64,000 bases of DNA, taken from contig NZ_CP114909.1 in assembly GCF_027497355.1 (NCBI RefSeq), forward strand, positions 2,170,001 through 2,234,000. Direction: 5' to 3'. Of the stretch, positions 1-9,318 are shown piece by piece. The notes below the pieces were generated by a model. That model saw nothing but the letters and a program-made list of their open reading frames with translations. It did not search any database and had not been told where the DNA came from. Made by a program: the position numbers and the translations under genes. The stretch comes from Micromonospora sp. WMMA1947 (GTDB taxonomy: Bacteria; Actinomycetota; Actinomycetes; Mycobacteriales; Micromonosporaceae). The stretch's first letter is position 1, and each line of letters starts with the position of its first letter.

Positions 1-1
1 C

Positions 2-340
2 ATCGCCGAGCTGCTTGACCGCAGCCTCAGCTCCAGCCGCTGGACCGCCGATCACCTCAAGGGCGCGCGCGTGGTGAAGGTCTTCAACAACGTCCAGGCC
101 GCGCACCTGATGGACGAGGGCAAGCCGGCGGGTACGGCCGGCCGGATCGCACTGCCGGTGGCCGGTGACGACGCCGACGCCAAGCGGATCGTCATGGGCC
201 TGGTGGACGACCTGGGCTTCGACCCGGTCGACGCAGGCACCCTGGACGAGAGCTGGCGGCAGCAGCCGGACACGCCCGTCTACGGCACCGACCGGGACGC
301 CGACGGCGTACGCGAAGGACTGGCTGCGGCGCGGCCGTGA
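2..340 (+). CDS. F420-dependent NADP reductase-like protein, C-terminal part (5' end outside window)
   Basis: The window opens inside this gene and the frame is open from base 2. About 112 C-terminal residues are visible. They contain the core strand VVKVFNN, then ALPVAGDD, then a segment GFDPVDAGTL-ESWRQQPDTPVYG that is typical of the NADPH:F420 oxidoreductase / NADP-oxidoreductase superfamily. Known members bind NADP in an N-terminal Rossmann fold, which here lies outside the window. Substrate and cofactor cannot be decided from the tail alone. It ends 10 bases before a strong hairpin and is convergent with the VanW-family gene. Confidence 0.75.
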   Translation: MAELLDRSLSSSRWTADHLKGARVVKVFNNVQAAHLMDEGKPAGTAGRIALPVAGDDADAKRIVMGLVDDLGFDPVDAGTLDESWRQQPDTPVYGTDRDADGVREGLAAARP

Positions 341-350
341 GAAGCAGGAG

Positions 351-384
351 AAAGGCTCCGCCGGACGCGTCCGGCGGGGCCTTT
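351..384. terminator. Bidirectional hairpin terminator
   Basis: A 17-base arm starting AAAGGCTCCG pairs with an arm ending GGGGCCTTT across the central ACG/CGT, with one G-T wobble. The left end is A-rich and the right end T-rich, so it can serve both convergent neighbours. Confidence 0.85.
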
Positions 385-398
385 CGGCGTTTCGTGGA

Positions 399-2219
399 TC
401 AGTCGTCGCCGCCCGGCTTCGGGGCGCAGATGAAGCGCGGCTCGGCGTCGTAGCGCCAGCTGAACTTCTCCCGCTTGACCACCTTGCCGTCCTTCTTGAT
501 GACCCGGTACGCGTCCTGGGCGAACCCGATGCTGCCGGCTGCGGCGATGCAGGTCGGGCCGGGCGTCAGGTAGACCGTCTTCGGCTGGGTGATGTTGCGG
601 CGAGGGCCGTACTCGGTCTTCACGCTGTCGTAGAGCTTGGTGCTCCAGATCGACACGGTGATCGAGCTGGAGGTGTACGACGTGTCGATCAGTACGCCGT
701 AGGGCGTGTTGTTGCGGAACTTGAAGTCGAGCTGCGGCCAGTAGATGGTCGACTCGATCACCGCCGGGTAGCGGCTGAAGTAGAACGAGTGCGGCTTGTG
801 CTCGACGTCCTCCAGCCCGGCGTAGTAGGTCGCGTTGAACAGCGTGGTGGTGAACTGGGAGACGCCACCGCCGACGCCCGGCACCAGCTTGCCGCCGACG
901 ATCGTCGGCGCGTCCTTGTATCCCTGGTCGTAGCCGCGTTCGCCGGTGTGCCCGTTGAGCGAGAACGTCTCGCCCGGCTTCACCAGTGCGCCGTCCACGT
1001 CCTTCGCGGCGCGGACGATGTTCTGGCTGCGCGGCGACGAGAGGCCGCCGGTGAAGTGGGTGGTGAAGCTCGACACCCGCTCCTTGATGCCGAGCTTCGC
1101 CAGCTCCGCCTCGGTCAGCTCGGGGGCGGCCGGCTTCAGCGCGGCGGTCACCGTACGGCCCTCGGTCTTCGGCAGCACCGCGAGCAGCGCCGGGCCGAGC
1201 GCGGCGGCGTCGACCTGGCGCCCGGGCTTGCTGGGCACCACCTTCGGCTTGCCGCCGCTGATGGTCAGCCCGGCGTCCCGCGGCTCGACCTCGAGCTTCG
1301 TGAGCCGGTCACCGAGCGCGGTACGCAGCCGCTTGACGTCGACCTTCGGAGTGAGCGTGCCCGCGTCGTCGGCGGAGAAGCGCAGCGACCGGGCGATGGC
1401 GGCGGGCGGGATGGTGACCGAGCCGCCGTCGGTGGTGAGCGTGACCGGTGCGGCCACCGCGGGCCGGGCCAGCTCGGAGACGAGGCGGTCCACCTCCTCG
1501 CGGGTGGTGGCCGGCCACTTCTCGACGAGCGGCACGGTGACCGGCTCGGCCGCCAGCCAGCCGGCCTTCACCACGGCGGTGGCGCCGTCCGTGTCGATCG
1601 TCAGCGCCGGCTTCGGGTAGACCGGCTTCGGTGTGGTGCCGGTCCAGACGATCGCCGGCATGGTCATCTCGCGTCCCTGCGCGCCCATCACCTTGCGCAG
1701 GGCCGCCCCCAGCTTGGCCTGGTCGACGGTGACCACCGGCTCGACCGTACGGGAGCCGACGAGCCGGCTCACCGCGTGCGCGTCGGCCTCGGCCGCAGCC
1801 GCCACCGTCGCTTCCACATCGATGGCGAGCCCCACCTCGGACGGCTTCAGCTCGGCCTTGTTCTCGCCGACGGCGACCGCGAGCGGGGCGTTCAGCGTGT
1901 CGGCCCGGCGTTCCAGCTCGGCGCGGAGCGCCTGGGCCGCCTCCGCGCGGCTCCGCCCGCCCAGCTCGGTGCCGAGCACCGTGGTGCCACGGGGTACGTC
2001 ACCGGCGTACGCGTAGGCGCCCAGGCCGATACCACCGGCGAGCACGGCCGCGACGATCCCCCCGGCCAGCAGCAGCCGGGCCCGCCGCGAGCGGCTCGGC
2101 TCGGGCGCGTCGCCTCCGGGCGGTGTGGCGACCGGCTCCATCTCGACGCCGGGCCAGCTCACCGCCGCCACCTTGATGGTGGGACGGTCGTCGGCAGCCG
2201 GCATCTTCTCGCCGTACAT
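399..2219 (-). CDS. VanW family protein with peptidoglycan-binding-like repeats, membrane anchored
   Basis: A 606-residue protein. Residues about 47-70 form one hydrophobic segment after a short basic cytoplasmic stretch, so most of the chain should be outside the membrane. Residues about 80-370 look like repeated YoaR/PG_binding_4-type modules. Residues about 377-515 are a VanW domain, with KPGETFSLN, a GGGVSQFTTTLFNATYYAGL stretch and SFYFSRYP. VanW proteins occur in vancomycin-resistance clusters and widely in Gram-positive wall biology, but their biochemical role is unresolved. The ATG at 2219 was chosen. A GTG at 2225 is in frame and sits at better spacing from a GAGG motif, so it is an alternative. 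It diverges from nudC. Confidence 0.85.
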   Translation of the reverse strand: MYGEKMPAADDRPTIKVAAVSWPGVEMEPVATPPGGDAPEPSRSRRARLLLAGGIVAAVLAGGIGLGAYAYAGDVPRGTTVLGTELGGRSRAEAAQALRAELERRADTLNAPLAVAVGENKAELKPSEVGLAIDVEATVAAAAEADAHAVSRLVGSRTVEPVVTVDQAKLGAALRKVMGAQGREMTMPAIVWTGTTPKPVYPKPALTIDTDGATAVVKAGWLAAEPVTVPLVEKWPATTREEVDRLVSELARPAVAAPVTLTTDGGSVTIPPAAIARSLRFSADDAGTLTPKVDVKRLRTALGDRLTKLEVEPRDAGLTISGGKPKVVPSKPGRQVDAAALGPALLAVLPKTEGRTVTAALKPAAPELTEAELAKLGIKERVSSFTTHFTGGLSSPRSQNIVRAAKDVDGALVKPGETFSLNGHTGERGYDQGYKDAPTIVGGKLVPGVGGGVSQFTTTLFNATYYAGLEDVEHKPHSFYFSRYPAVIESTIYWPQLDFKFRNNTPYGVLIDTSYTSSSITVSIWSTKLYDSVKTEYGPRRNITQPKTVYLTPGPTCIAAAGSIGFAQDAYRVIKKDGKVVKREKFSWRYDAEPRFICAPKPGGDD

Positions 2220-2405
2220 CGTCACTGCAACCTCGATCGGAAGTACACGCGGGGACCGCTTCCCCCGCGGGAGACACCTACGGTAACCAACGCTCGGGCC
2301 CATCGGGAGGGTCCGGCCCGGCGCTCGTGTCGGGCGACCGCCGGTGTCGTACCGATCACCCGTTTCGGGGCCGTGCCACGGTGTGGATCGTGGCACGGTG
2401 AGCTG

Positions 2406-3350
2406 GTGCGGACACAGGATCGGGTGCCGGCGTACGGCGGTGGGTGGCTGGACCGGGCGGCGGCGCGGCGCGCCGACGCGGACTGGCTGGCCGAGCGGCT
2501 GGCCGATCCGGCGAGCGTCGTGCTGCCGCTGTGGCGGGACCGCTGCCTGGTCGACGACGACGGCCCGGTCCGGCTCACCGCGCAGCGCGCGTCGGCCGTC
2601 CGGGCCACCGCGGGCGAGACCGTCTTCCTCGGGCTCGACGGGGACGCCGCGGTGTTCGCCGTCGACCTGTCCGCGCTCGGCGAGCGGGCGGCCGTGGAGG
2701 CGACAGCCGCGACCGGCGTGGTCGACCTGCGGGCGCTCGCGGGCCGGCTCGACCCGGCCGGAGCGGCGATCCAGGCGTACGCCCGGGGGTTGTTGTTGTG
2801 GCACCGGCAGCAGCGATACTGCGGCGCGTGTGGCGCGGCGGCCGTGGCCGGTGGCGGTGGACACGTCCGGACCTGCGCCGACGCGGAGTGCGGGCGGCTG
2901 CTATTCCCCCGGATCGAGCCGGCCGTCATCATGCTCGTCGAGGCGCCCGGCCCGCCGGGGCGCTGTCTGCTGGCCCGGCACGCGGGCGCGGCCGAGGGGG
3001 CCTGGTCGACGCTCGCCGGCTTCGTCGAGGTCGGTGAGAGCCTGGAGGACGCGGTCCGCCGGGAGTTGGCGGAGGAGGCGGGGGTGACAGTCACCGACGT
3101 GACCTCCCAGGGGTCGCAGGCGTGGCCGTTCCCCGCCGGCCTGATGGTGGCTTTCCGGGCCGTCGCCACGTCCGAGCAGGTCCGCGTCGACGGGGAGGAA
3201 CTGCTGGAGGCGCGCTGGTTCAGCCGGGCGGAGCTGCGGGAGCGGACCGCGTCCGGGCGGTCGCTGGGCCGGGTGGACTCGATCGATCACCTGCTGCTGG
3301 GTGACTGGCTGAGCGCCGACGCGCCGGCACGGCCATCAGCAGTGTCGTGA
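2406..3350 (+). CDS. nudC: NAD(+)/NADH pyrophosphatase NudC
   Basis: A 314-residue Nudix hydrolase that cleaves NADH (and, in studied homologues, NAD caps on RNA) to NMNH plus AMP. A zinc ribbon is formed by C139, C142, C157 and C162. The Nudix box is at about 205-227 (GFVEVGE...RELAEEAG). It is followed by SQAWPFP at 237-243, the NudC-specific motif with Ala in place of the usual first Pro. The length matches actinobacterial NudC. The GTG at 2406 was chosen; another in-frame GTG at 2373 would add 11 residues. The 3' end overlaps the convergent flippase gene by 131 bases. Confidence 0.93.
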   Translation: MRTQDRVPAYGGGWLDRAAARRADADWLAERLADPASVVLPLWRDRCLVDDDGPVRLTAQRASAVRATAGETVFLGLDGDAAVFAVDLSALGERAAVEATAATGVVDLRALAGRLDPAGAAIQAYARGLLLWHRQQRYCGACGAAAVAGGGGHVRTCADAECGRLLFPRIEPAVIMLVEAPGPPGRCLLARHAGAAEGAWSTLAGFVEVGESLEDAVRRELAEEAGVTVTDVTSQGSQAWPFPAGLMVAFRAVATSEQVRVDGEELLEARWFSRAELRERTASGRSLGRVDSIDHLLLGDWLSADAPARPSAVS

Positions 3351-4509
3351 CCACGGCCGTCGCGAGGGCCGCGGCGACGAGACCGCCGACGGTACGCGGG
3401 CGCAGAATCGCGGCCACCGTCACCAGTGCGCCGGTGCCCAGCCACAGCGGTGCCGCCGCCCACCTGACGCCCCCGGCGAGACGGTCGTTGAGCAGCACGA
3501 ACGTCACCGCGTAGAGCGCGCCGACGGCGGCGAACAGCGGCGCGTACCGGCCGAGCGCCGTGTAGTCGGGTCCGCCGACGAGCCGGAAGGCCAGCCCGCC
3601 GGCGACCGCCGACGCGCCCACCAGGACCAGACCGCACGCGCCCGTCACCGCGAGCGCCACGGTACGGCTCCGGCGGTCGCCGCGAGCCAGGCGCGGCAGG
3701 GCGAGGACGGCGGCGACCTGCGGCGCCCAGAGCGCGCCCTTGGTCAGGACGGTCCCCACCGAGTACGCCCCGGAGCCCGACGGTGGCAGCAGTTGCCGGG
3801 CCAGGAGCAGGTCGGCGTAGGAGACGACGAGCATCGCCAGCGTCGCCCCGCATCCGGCGGTCACCTGGGCGACGGTCAGGCGCGGGGCGGCCGACGGACG
3901 CCGGGGCGTACCGGTGAGCCGGGCCAGCGCCGGGGGCGCCAGCGCGGCGGTGAGCGCCCCGATCCCCAGCGCGCCGGTCAGGCCCGCGCCGAGCAGCAGC
4001 CCCACGATCACCCCGCCGTAGCGGGCGGCGGCCAGCAGCGCCATCGCGGTGGCGAGCCGCAGGAAGCGCTGACCGCCCTGCAACTCGCCGAGCGAGCGCG
4101 ACGAGAGCACCACCGAGGCGGTGGTGACCGCCAGCAGCGCGGGCACCACCGCGGGCAGGTCCAGCGCGGCGACCAGCACCGGCGTCGCCACCAGCAACGC
4201 CCCCGCGCACACGGCCGCGGTCAGCACGGTGAGCCGCCGGGTGTCGGACGGGCCGTGCCGGGCGTGGTGCACGGCGACTGCCAGTTGCAGGCCGAGCCCC
4301 GGCACACCGGCGATGGCCACCAGGCCGAGGGCGGTGGCGAGCGCGCCGAGGTCGTCCGCGTCCAGCTTCCGGGCGGCGAGCACCGGCACCAGGTAGGCCA
4401 GGCCGTTGACCAGGACACCGGCGAGCGTGACGGCAACGCCCGCCGCGCCCAGCCCGGTTCTCCGGCCGTCCGCCGCCTCCGGCTCGGGGCCCGGCCGTAC
4501 CTCGCTCAC
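3220..4509 (-). CDS. Polytopic membrane protein, oligosaccharide flippase (Wzx/MATE-like)
   Basis: A 429-residue, highly hydrophobic protein with about 12 predicted membrane segments and a short Pro/Ala/Ser-rich cytoplasmic tail. The pattern (an N-terminal NGLAYLVPVLAARKLDADDLG segment in two hydrophobic halves, and few charged residues in the membrane) is like polysaccharide/lipid-linked oligosaccharide flippases. This is a fold-level call; the substrate is unknown. Its GTG start overlaps the stop of the AftD-like gene by four bases (GTGA), so the two are probably translationally coupled and may act on the same glycan. The last 131 bases run antisense into nudC. Confidence 0.7.
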   Translation of the reverse strand: MSEVRPGPEPEAADGRRTGLGAAGVAVTLAGVLVNGLAYLVPVLAARKLDADDLGALATALGLVAIAGVPGLGLQLAVAVHHARHGPSDTRRLTVLTAAVCAGALLVATPVLVAALDLPAVVPALLAVTTASVVLSSRSLGELQGGQRFLRLATAMALLAAARYGGVIVGLLLGAGLTGALGIGALTAALAPPALARLTGTPRRPSAAPRLTVAQVTAGCGATLAMLVVSYADLLLARQLLPPSGSGAYSVGTVLTKGALWAPQVAAVLALPRLARGDRRSRTVALAVTGACGLVLVGASAVAGGLAFRLVGGPDYTALGRYAPLFAAVGALYAVTFVLLNDRLAGGVRWAAAPLWLGTGALVTVAAILRPRTVGGLVAAALATAVVTTLLMAVPARRRSASHPAAGDRSSPPGPATARTRSAPAAPPG

Positions 4510-7500
4510 GTGATCTCCGAGACGCGGGCCGCCGGGCCGCCGTCCGAGCCCGGCACGGCCTCCGGTGCCGGCCGCCCGTCCGGACCCGGCTCGGCGCGAC
4601 CGTCCAGGTCCGGACCCGGCTCGGGGTCGCGGTCCGGGCCTCGGTCCGCGGCCGGCTCGACGTCGCGGTCCGCGGCCGGCTCGGCCTCCCGGTTCGCGGC
4701 CGGCTCGGCCTCATGGTCCGCAACCGGCCCGGTCTCGCGGTCCGGTCCGACGCCCGCAACGGGACCCGGACCGGCGAGTGCGGCTGGGACGGCAGGACCG
4801 GCGAGGGTGGCGGGAGCGGCGACGGCAGCGGCGGCGAGGGCGGGGACGGGCGTCGGCTGCCCGTCCGGCTCCGGCGCCCGGGGCGCCGGCACGGCCGGGG
4901 CCGCCGCCGGGGCCGGCCTGATCCGGCGTACGGGCCGTCGGCGGGCGGTCGTGGGAAGCCAGAGCGCGCCCAGGGCGGCGACCGTCAGAAGTTGCGGCAG
5001 CGCGTCGGTGTGCTGGTCGACCGATTCCAGGTAGACCCACCCGGCCAGCGCCACCAGCGCGCCGGGAAGCCACGTCTCGGCCGCCCGGGCGATCCGCCTG
5101 ACCCGCCGGGGGTCACCGGTCCAGGGCAGGCGGCGCGGCCCGGGTACGGCGAGCATGAAGCCCGCCGCGACCAGCAGGGCGCCGAGCAGACCGCTGTGGA
5201 GCACGAGCGCGGCGGCGCCGACTGCGAGCAGCGGCAGCGAGCGGGTGAGCCGTCGCCGGGCCGCCGGTACGACGGCGACCGCGCGATCCCCGGCCGGCCG
5301 GCGGTCCGGCAGCACCGCGAGCAGGACCACCACCGCCAGCAGGACGCCGCCGAGCAGCAGACCCATCCGGTACGGAGTGTCCGGCGTGAAGCGCAGCACC
5401 ACGTCCCCGGCGACACCGGCGGGCAGGATCCAGCCCTGCTGCCAGCCGTCCACCACGAGCGGGGTGAGCGTCTTCCCGCCGATGGTCGCCTGCCAGCCGG
5501 TGTTGGTGTTCTCCCGGACCGCGAGCACCCGGTCGACGGAGTGTTCGGACACCCGTACCCGACGCTCGGTGGCCGACCAGGAACCCACCTCGATATCGCC
5601 GGCGGCGGCCGCCGCGGCGGGCGTGGCGGTGCGCGGCGCCAGCGCGACCCGGGTGGCGACGGCGAGCGTGCCCGCCGTGGTGATGACGCGGTGCTCGCCG
5701 CTGGCCAGGTCGAGCTGCCGGGGTGTGTTCCGGCCGCAGGCGGTGACCGGCATCTCGCGCATCTCCAGCAGGTCGCGCACCGTGCCGGTGAGCGTGGTGG
5801 TGATGCGGGACGAGCCGACCTGGAGCGTCGGGCCCGATCCGCAGGCCAGCTTCAGCGGCGTCTCCGGGCGGGGTGCGACGGTGGTCCCGAGGGGCAGCAC
5901 CGTCACCTCACCGACCGCGATGGGCAGCGGCTCGGGCAGGCGCAGGCCGTACGGGTCGATGCTCGTGACGGACGGCTTGTCGAGGAACTGGATGGTGATC
6001 GAGTCGGTTCGCATCGGCGGGTCGAGCGTGAGCACACCGTCGTTGGTGAGCAGGTTGCTGCGGAAACCGTCGTTGCCCACCACCCGGACGCTGCCGAGCC
6101 GGGTGGCGGCGGTCCCGTCCTCGACGGTGAACCGGATCCGGCTGATGACCTGCGGTTCGAGCCAGGTGAGGCGCAGGATCGGCGCCTCGTCGTTCAGCGC
6201 CGGTGACCAGCTCGTGGCCGGGTCGCCGTCGAGGACCGCGCCGGGCCGGCCGGCCGGGTCGGGCACCGCCGTCGAGGACGCGGTGACCTGCGGCGCGAGG
6301 CGTAACGGCTGGGCTTCGGCGACAAGCTTGTCCAGGGCGGCGTTCAGCTCCGGGCCGGGCGTCGGCCGCGCCCACATCCTCGTGTCGTACGTCCCGGCCA
6401 CCGGCAGCGTGAAGGTGCGGTCGATGGTGGAGCCGTCCTCCGAGCCGCGGATCGCGTCGGTGGAGCAGCGCGGGCGGCCGTCGACGGTGAAGCAGGCAGG
6501 CGTGGACGGCGCCGCCGACACGACGACGCCGGCCGGCTGATCGGTGGCGGGGGCGGCGGGCAACTGGAGCGTCCGGCCGGTCTCGACGCCAGGAATCTTG
6601 ATCTCGCTGATGCCGACCGACTTGTCGCCGAACGGGCGCAGGTCGAACGCGGCGTCGACGGCGACCTCGACCTTGCGGGTGGCGTGGACGCCGGCCAGCT
6701 CGAAGACCATGTGGTCACCGAACTGCTCGACGGTGCGGCTCTCGTACCCGGCGGTCACGGTGACTGTGGTGGGCAGGGCGTCGGCCTTCAGGTCGAACCA
6801 CACCTCGACCCGGGTGACCCGGGTCGGGTTCGCCAGGTTCACCTCGATCCACTGCTTGTCGCTGTCCGAGTGCGGCGCCGACCGCCAGGACGTGGCGGTG
6901 TCGCCGTCCATCGCCGCGTACGGCTGGTACTCCGGCCGGGCGCCGCCGGTGGCGTCGATCTGGGAGCGGGCGGTCGAGGCACGGATGCCGCTGATGCCCT
7001 CGAAGCGGGCGACGGTCGACCACTCCGGCCCCCAGTCGGGCAGGTAGTCGTGCGCGGGCGCGGTCACCGCGAAGGTGTCGTCGGCGGTGAGCGTCTGGGA
7101 GGAGTTGTCGCGCAGCCGGCCGAACGAGACGTCGCGTCGTCGCAACCCGTCGGTCAGCACGACCGGCCCCGTGGTCTCGCCGGCCTTCGCGTCGCCGGCC
7201 AGGACCGTGGGCGCGGCGCCGAGCTGGCCCGAGGCGGCCAGGTCGAGCAGCGACTCGGGACCGCCGACGACAGTGGTCACGTCGTCGCGGTCGTACGCGA
7301 CCACCGGCTGGACGGGCCGGTCCACCCGGTACACCTCGAGTGCCCGTCCGGGCACGTCGAGGCCCTGGTCGCGGAACTCGTCCGGGGAGTCGGAGCCGCC
7401 GCGTACCGGGCCGAAGGACACGACGCGGGTCAGCCCGGGTGAGCGTTCCAGCGCCTGCCGGACGACCGCCGGGCGGGCCGTGTCCGAGCGGCCGTGGTCG

Positions 7501-9155
7501 AGGTCGGCGCGGAACAGGACGTGGCTGATCCCGGAGCGGGCGAGCAGGTCGGCCAGGCCGGCCGAGCCGGCGCCGGTGGCGAGCGTCGACTCGATCGCGT
7601 CCAGCAGCCGGATCGTGGCGGGCGGGGTGAACGGGATGGCGTTGCGCACCGCCCACCGGCTGTCCAGCAGCGGCTGGGCGATCTCGTCGGTGGTGCTGCC
7701 CCAGTCGTACGCGGGGAAGCGCGCGCCGGGGACCACGAGCACGCGTCCGCGTCCGGTGTTGGCGTCCAGCCAGTCGGTGGCCTCGTGCCAGTAGCCGGGC
7801 ACGTCCTTGACCGCGCCCGGCGTGGCGAGGCCACCGGCGAGCGCCGGTGAGGCGACGCCCGCGACCGCCACCATCGCGGTGCCGGCGGTGAGCCAGGCCC
7901 GGGCCGTGGCGCGGCCGCGGCGCTGCTCGGGTGCGGTCCGGGCGGCGCGTACGGCGAGGCTGACCAGGTGCGCCAGGCCGAGCGCCAGCGGCAGGCGGAG
8001 CAGCACGTCGAACTTGTGCACGTTGCGCAGCGGGGCGCCGATGCCGTCGAGGAACTGCTGCTGCGGCCCGGCGAGGATGTTGGGCAGATCGCCGGTGTGC
8101 CCGAGCCCGACGAGCGCGACGCCGAGCAGCAGACCGGTGATGAGGAACCGGCGGTGCGGCATCCCCCGCCGGGACAGGCCGAGCACGCCGAGCGCGGCGA
8201 CCGCCAGGGTGGCCACGACGAGCAGCGTCTCGTTGGCCAGCCGCGCGCCGGCCGGGATGGTCGCGCCGAACGGGGAGGCCAGGTAGGCGACCCAGTAGGA
8301 GGCGCCGCGCAGCGTCGTCACCGCGTCGGTGACGCTCGTGGTGTTGCGGGCGGTCTCGATGTAGTCCAGGAACGGCGGGCTGTACCGGCCGAGGACCAGC
8401 AGCGGGATCAGCCACCACGCGGTGGCCAGGGCGACCGCCCCGCACCAGGCCGCGAGGGCGGTGACGCGGCGGCGCAGCGGCTGGAGCGTGACGAGCCAGA
8501 GCAGGGCGAGCGGCACCACGGCGGCGACGGCTGTGGCGTTGACGCCGCCCGCGCAGGCGACGGCGATCGCCGACCCGGCGACCGCGCGTCGCAGCCGGGC
8601 GCCCCGGGCGAGTCCCACGAGCGGGATGAGCACCCACGGCGCGACGGCGCTGGGCCAGGACTCCACCGACGACCAGCCGAGCTGGGTCAGGATGCGCGGG
8701 GACAGCGCGAACGCGACGCCGGCGATCATCCGGCCGGCGGGACTGCCGATGCCGAGCCGGCCCGCCAGCCGCACCACACCGAGGTACGCGACGCAGAACA
8801 GCAGCGCCCACCACAACCGCTGGACGATCCACGGCGCGATGCCGAGTTCCGTCCCGAGCAGGAAGAACGGGCCCATCGGCCACAGATATCCGTACGCCTG
8901 GTTCTGGAGCTGGCCGAACGTGCCGGTGGGGTCCCACAGGTGCAGCGAGCGCAGCAGCCACCCGGCCGGATTCACGTTCAGGTCGACCTTGGTGTCCGGT
9001 ACGACCTGCCCGGGTGCCTGCTGGAAGGCGAGGGCGGTGAGCGCGAGACAGATCGTCAGGTGCCGGAACCGTCGCGCCGTCTGCCGGGCACGGCCGGTCT
9101 CCCGGGCGGGGAGATCCGTCCCCGTCGGCGACGTTGTCGTCCCGTCCGCACGCAT
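4506..9155 (-). CDS. aftD: Alpha-(1->3)-arabinofuranosyltransferase AftD-like, giant GT-C enzyme
   Basis: A 1549-residue membrane enzyme. Residues about 30-440 hold a run of transmembrane helices of DUF3367/GT-C type, with the early loop VVPDTKVDLNVNP that carries the acidic residues expected near the active site. The long extracytoplasmic middle has at least two discoidin/F5-8C-like carbohydrate-binding modules (DGDTATSWRSAP and DGDPATSWSPA). A second helical block lies near 1270-1420. The end is a Pro/Ala/Glu-rich tail with 8-residue repeats. Mycobacterial AftD adds alpha-1,3-arabinofuranose from decaprenyl-phosphoryl-arabinose to arabinan and is about 1400 residues. Micromonospora whole-cell sugars include arabinose, which fits. 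The exact polymer here is inferred. Confidence 0.85.
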   Translation of the reverse strand: MRADGTTTSPTGTDLPARETGRARQTARRFRHLTICLALTALAFQQAPGQVVPDTKVDLNVNPAGWLLRSLHLWDPTGTFGQLQNQAYGYLWPMGPFFLLGTELGIAPWIVQRLWWALLFCVAYLGVVRLAGRLGIGSPAGRMIAGVAFALSPRILTQLGWSSVESWPSAVAPWVLIPLVGLARGARLRRAVAGSAIAVACAGGVNATAVAAVVPLALLWLVTLQPLRRRVTALAAWCGAVALATAWWLIPLLVLGRYSPPFLDYIETARNTTSVTDAVTTLRGASYWVAYLASPFGATIPAGARLANETLLVVATLAVAALGVLGLSRRGMPHRRFLITGLLLGVALVGLGHTGDLPNILAGPQQQFLDGIGAPLRNVHKFDVLLRLPLALGLAHLVSLAVRAARTAPEQRRGRATARAWLTAGTAMVAVAGVASPALAGGLATPGAVKDVPGYWHEATDWLDANTGRGRVLVVPGARFPAYDWGSTTDEIAQPLLDSRWAVRNAIPFTPPATIRLLDAIESTLATGAGSAGLADLLARSGISHVLFRADLDHGRSDTARPAVVRQALERSPGLTRVVSFGPVRGGSDSPDEFRDQGLDVPGRALEVYRVDRPVQPVVAYDRDDVTTVVGGPESLLDLAASGQLGAAPTVLAGDAKAGETTGPVVLTDGLRRRDVSFGRLRDNSSQTLTADDTFAVTAPAHDYLPDWGPEWSTVARFEGISGIRASTARSQIDATGGARPEYQPYAAMDGDTATSWRSAPHSDSDKQWIEVNLANPTRVTRVEVWFDLKADALPTTVTVTAGYESRTVEQFGDHMVFELAGVHATRKVEVAVDAAFDLRPFGDKSVGISEIKIPGVETGRTLQLPAAPATDQPAGVVVSAAPSTPACFTVDGRPRCSTDAIRGSEDGSTIDRTFTLPVAGTYDTRMWARPTPGPELNAALDKLVAEAQPLRLAPQVTASSTAVPDPAGRPGAVLDGDPATSWSPALNDEAPILRLTWLEPQVISRIRFTVEDGTAATRLGSVRVVGNDGFRSNLLTNDGVLTLDPPMRTDSITIQFLDKPSVTSIDPYGLRLPEPLPIAVGEVTVLPLGTTVAPRPETPLKLACGSGPTLQVGSSRITTTLTGTVRDLLEMREMPVTACGRNTPRQLDLASGEHRVITTAGTLAVATRVALAPRTATPAAAAAAGDIEVGSWSATERRVRVSEHSVDRVLAVRENTNTGWQATIGGKTLTPLVVDGWQQGWILPAGVAGDVVLRFTPDTPYRMGLLLGGVLLAVVVLLAVLPDRRPAGDRAVAVVPAARRRLTRSLPLLAVGAAALVLHSGLLGALLVAAGFMLAVPGPRRLPWTGDPRRVRRIARAAETWLPGALVALAGWVYLESVDQHTDALPQLLTVAALGALWLPTTARRRPVRRIRPAPAAAPAVPAPRAPEPDGQPTPVPALAAAAVAAPATLAGPAVPAALAGPGPVAGVGPDRETGPVADHEAEPAANREAEPAADRDVEPAADRGPDRDPEPGPDLDGRAEPGPDGRPAPEAVPGSDGGPAARVSEIT
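4641..4740. repeat. 24-bp tandem repeat in the 3' end of the AftD-like gene
   Basis: Four degenerate 24-base units (consensus around GCGGTCCGCGGCCGGCTC) encode 8-residue units of the form E-A/V-E-P-A-A-D/N-R in the cytoplasmic tail. Such low-complexity DNA usually varies in copy number between strains. Confidence 0.75.
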
Positions 9156-9318
9156 TTTCGGCTCCCGTCTCCGCCGGCCGTACGCGTACCTGCAACATGA
9201 CGCGTGTCGCGCGACGTTATCCGGAGCGGACGCGCAGCGGCGACCTGGGGGCGCTGCGCGGCTTTATCAGGAGAACGGCCGTCCCCACGGCGTGTAAGCG
9301 TGTGGCAGGCTGCCGACC

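Noticed and set aside
165..2405. Long plus-strand open frame running from the first gene into nudC
   Set aside because: It is antisense to the VanW-family gene, has Arg/Gly/Asp-rich random composition and no recognisable domain; only its last 315 codons are the real nudC.
6715..9198. 827-codon minus-strand frame inside the AftD-like gene
   Set aside because: It has the Arg/Pro-rich composition of a shifted frame and is entirely covered by the real transferase, whose motifs are in the other frame.
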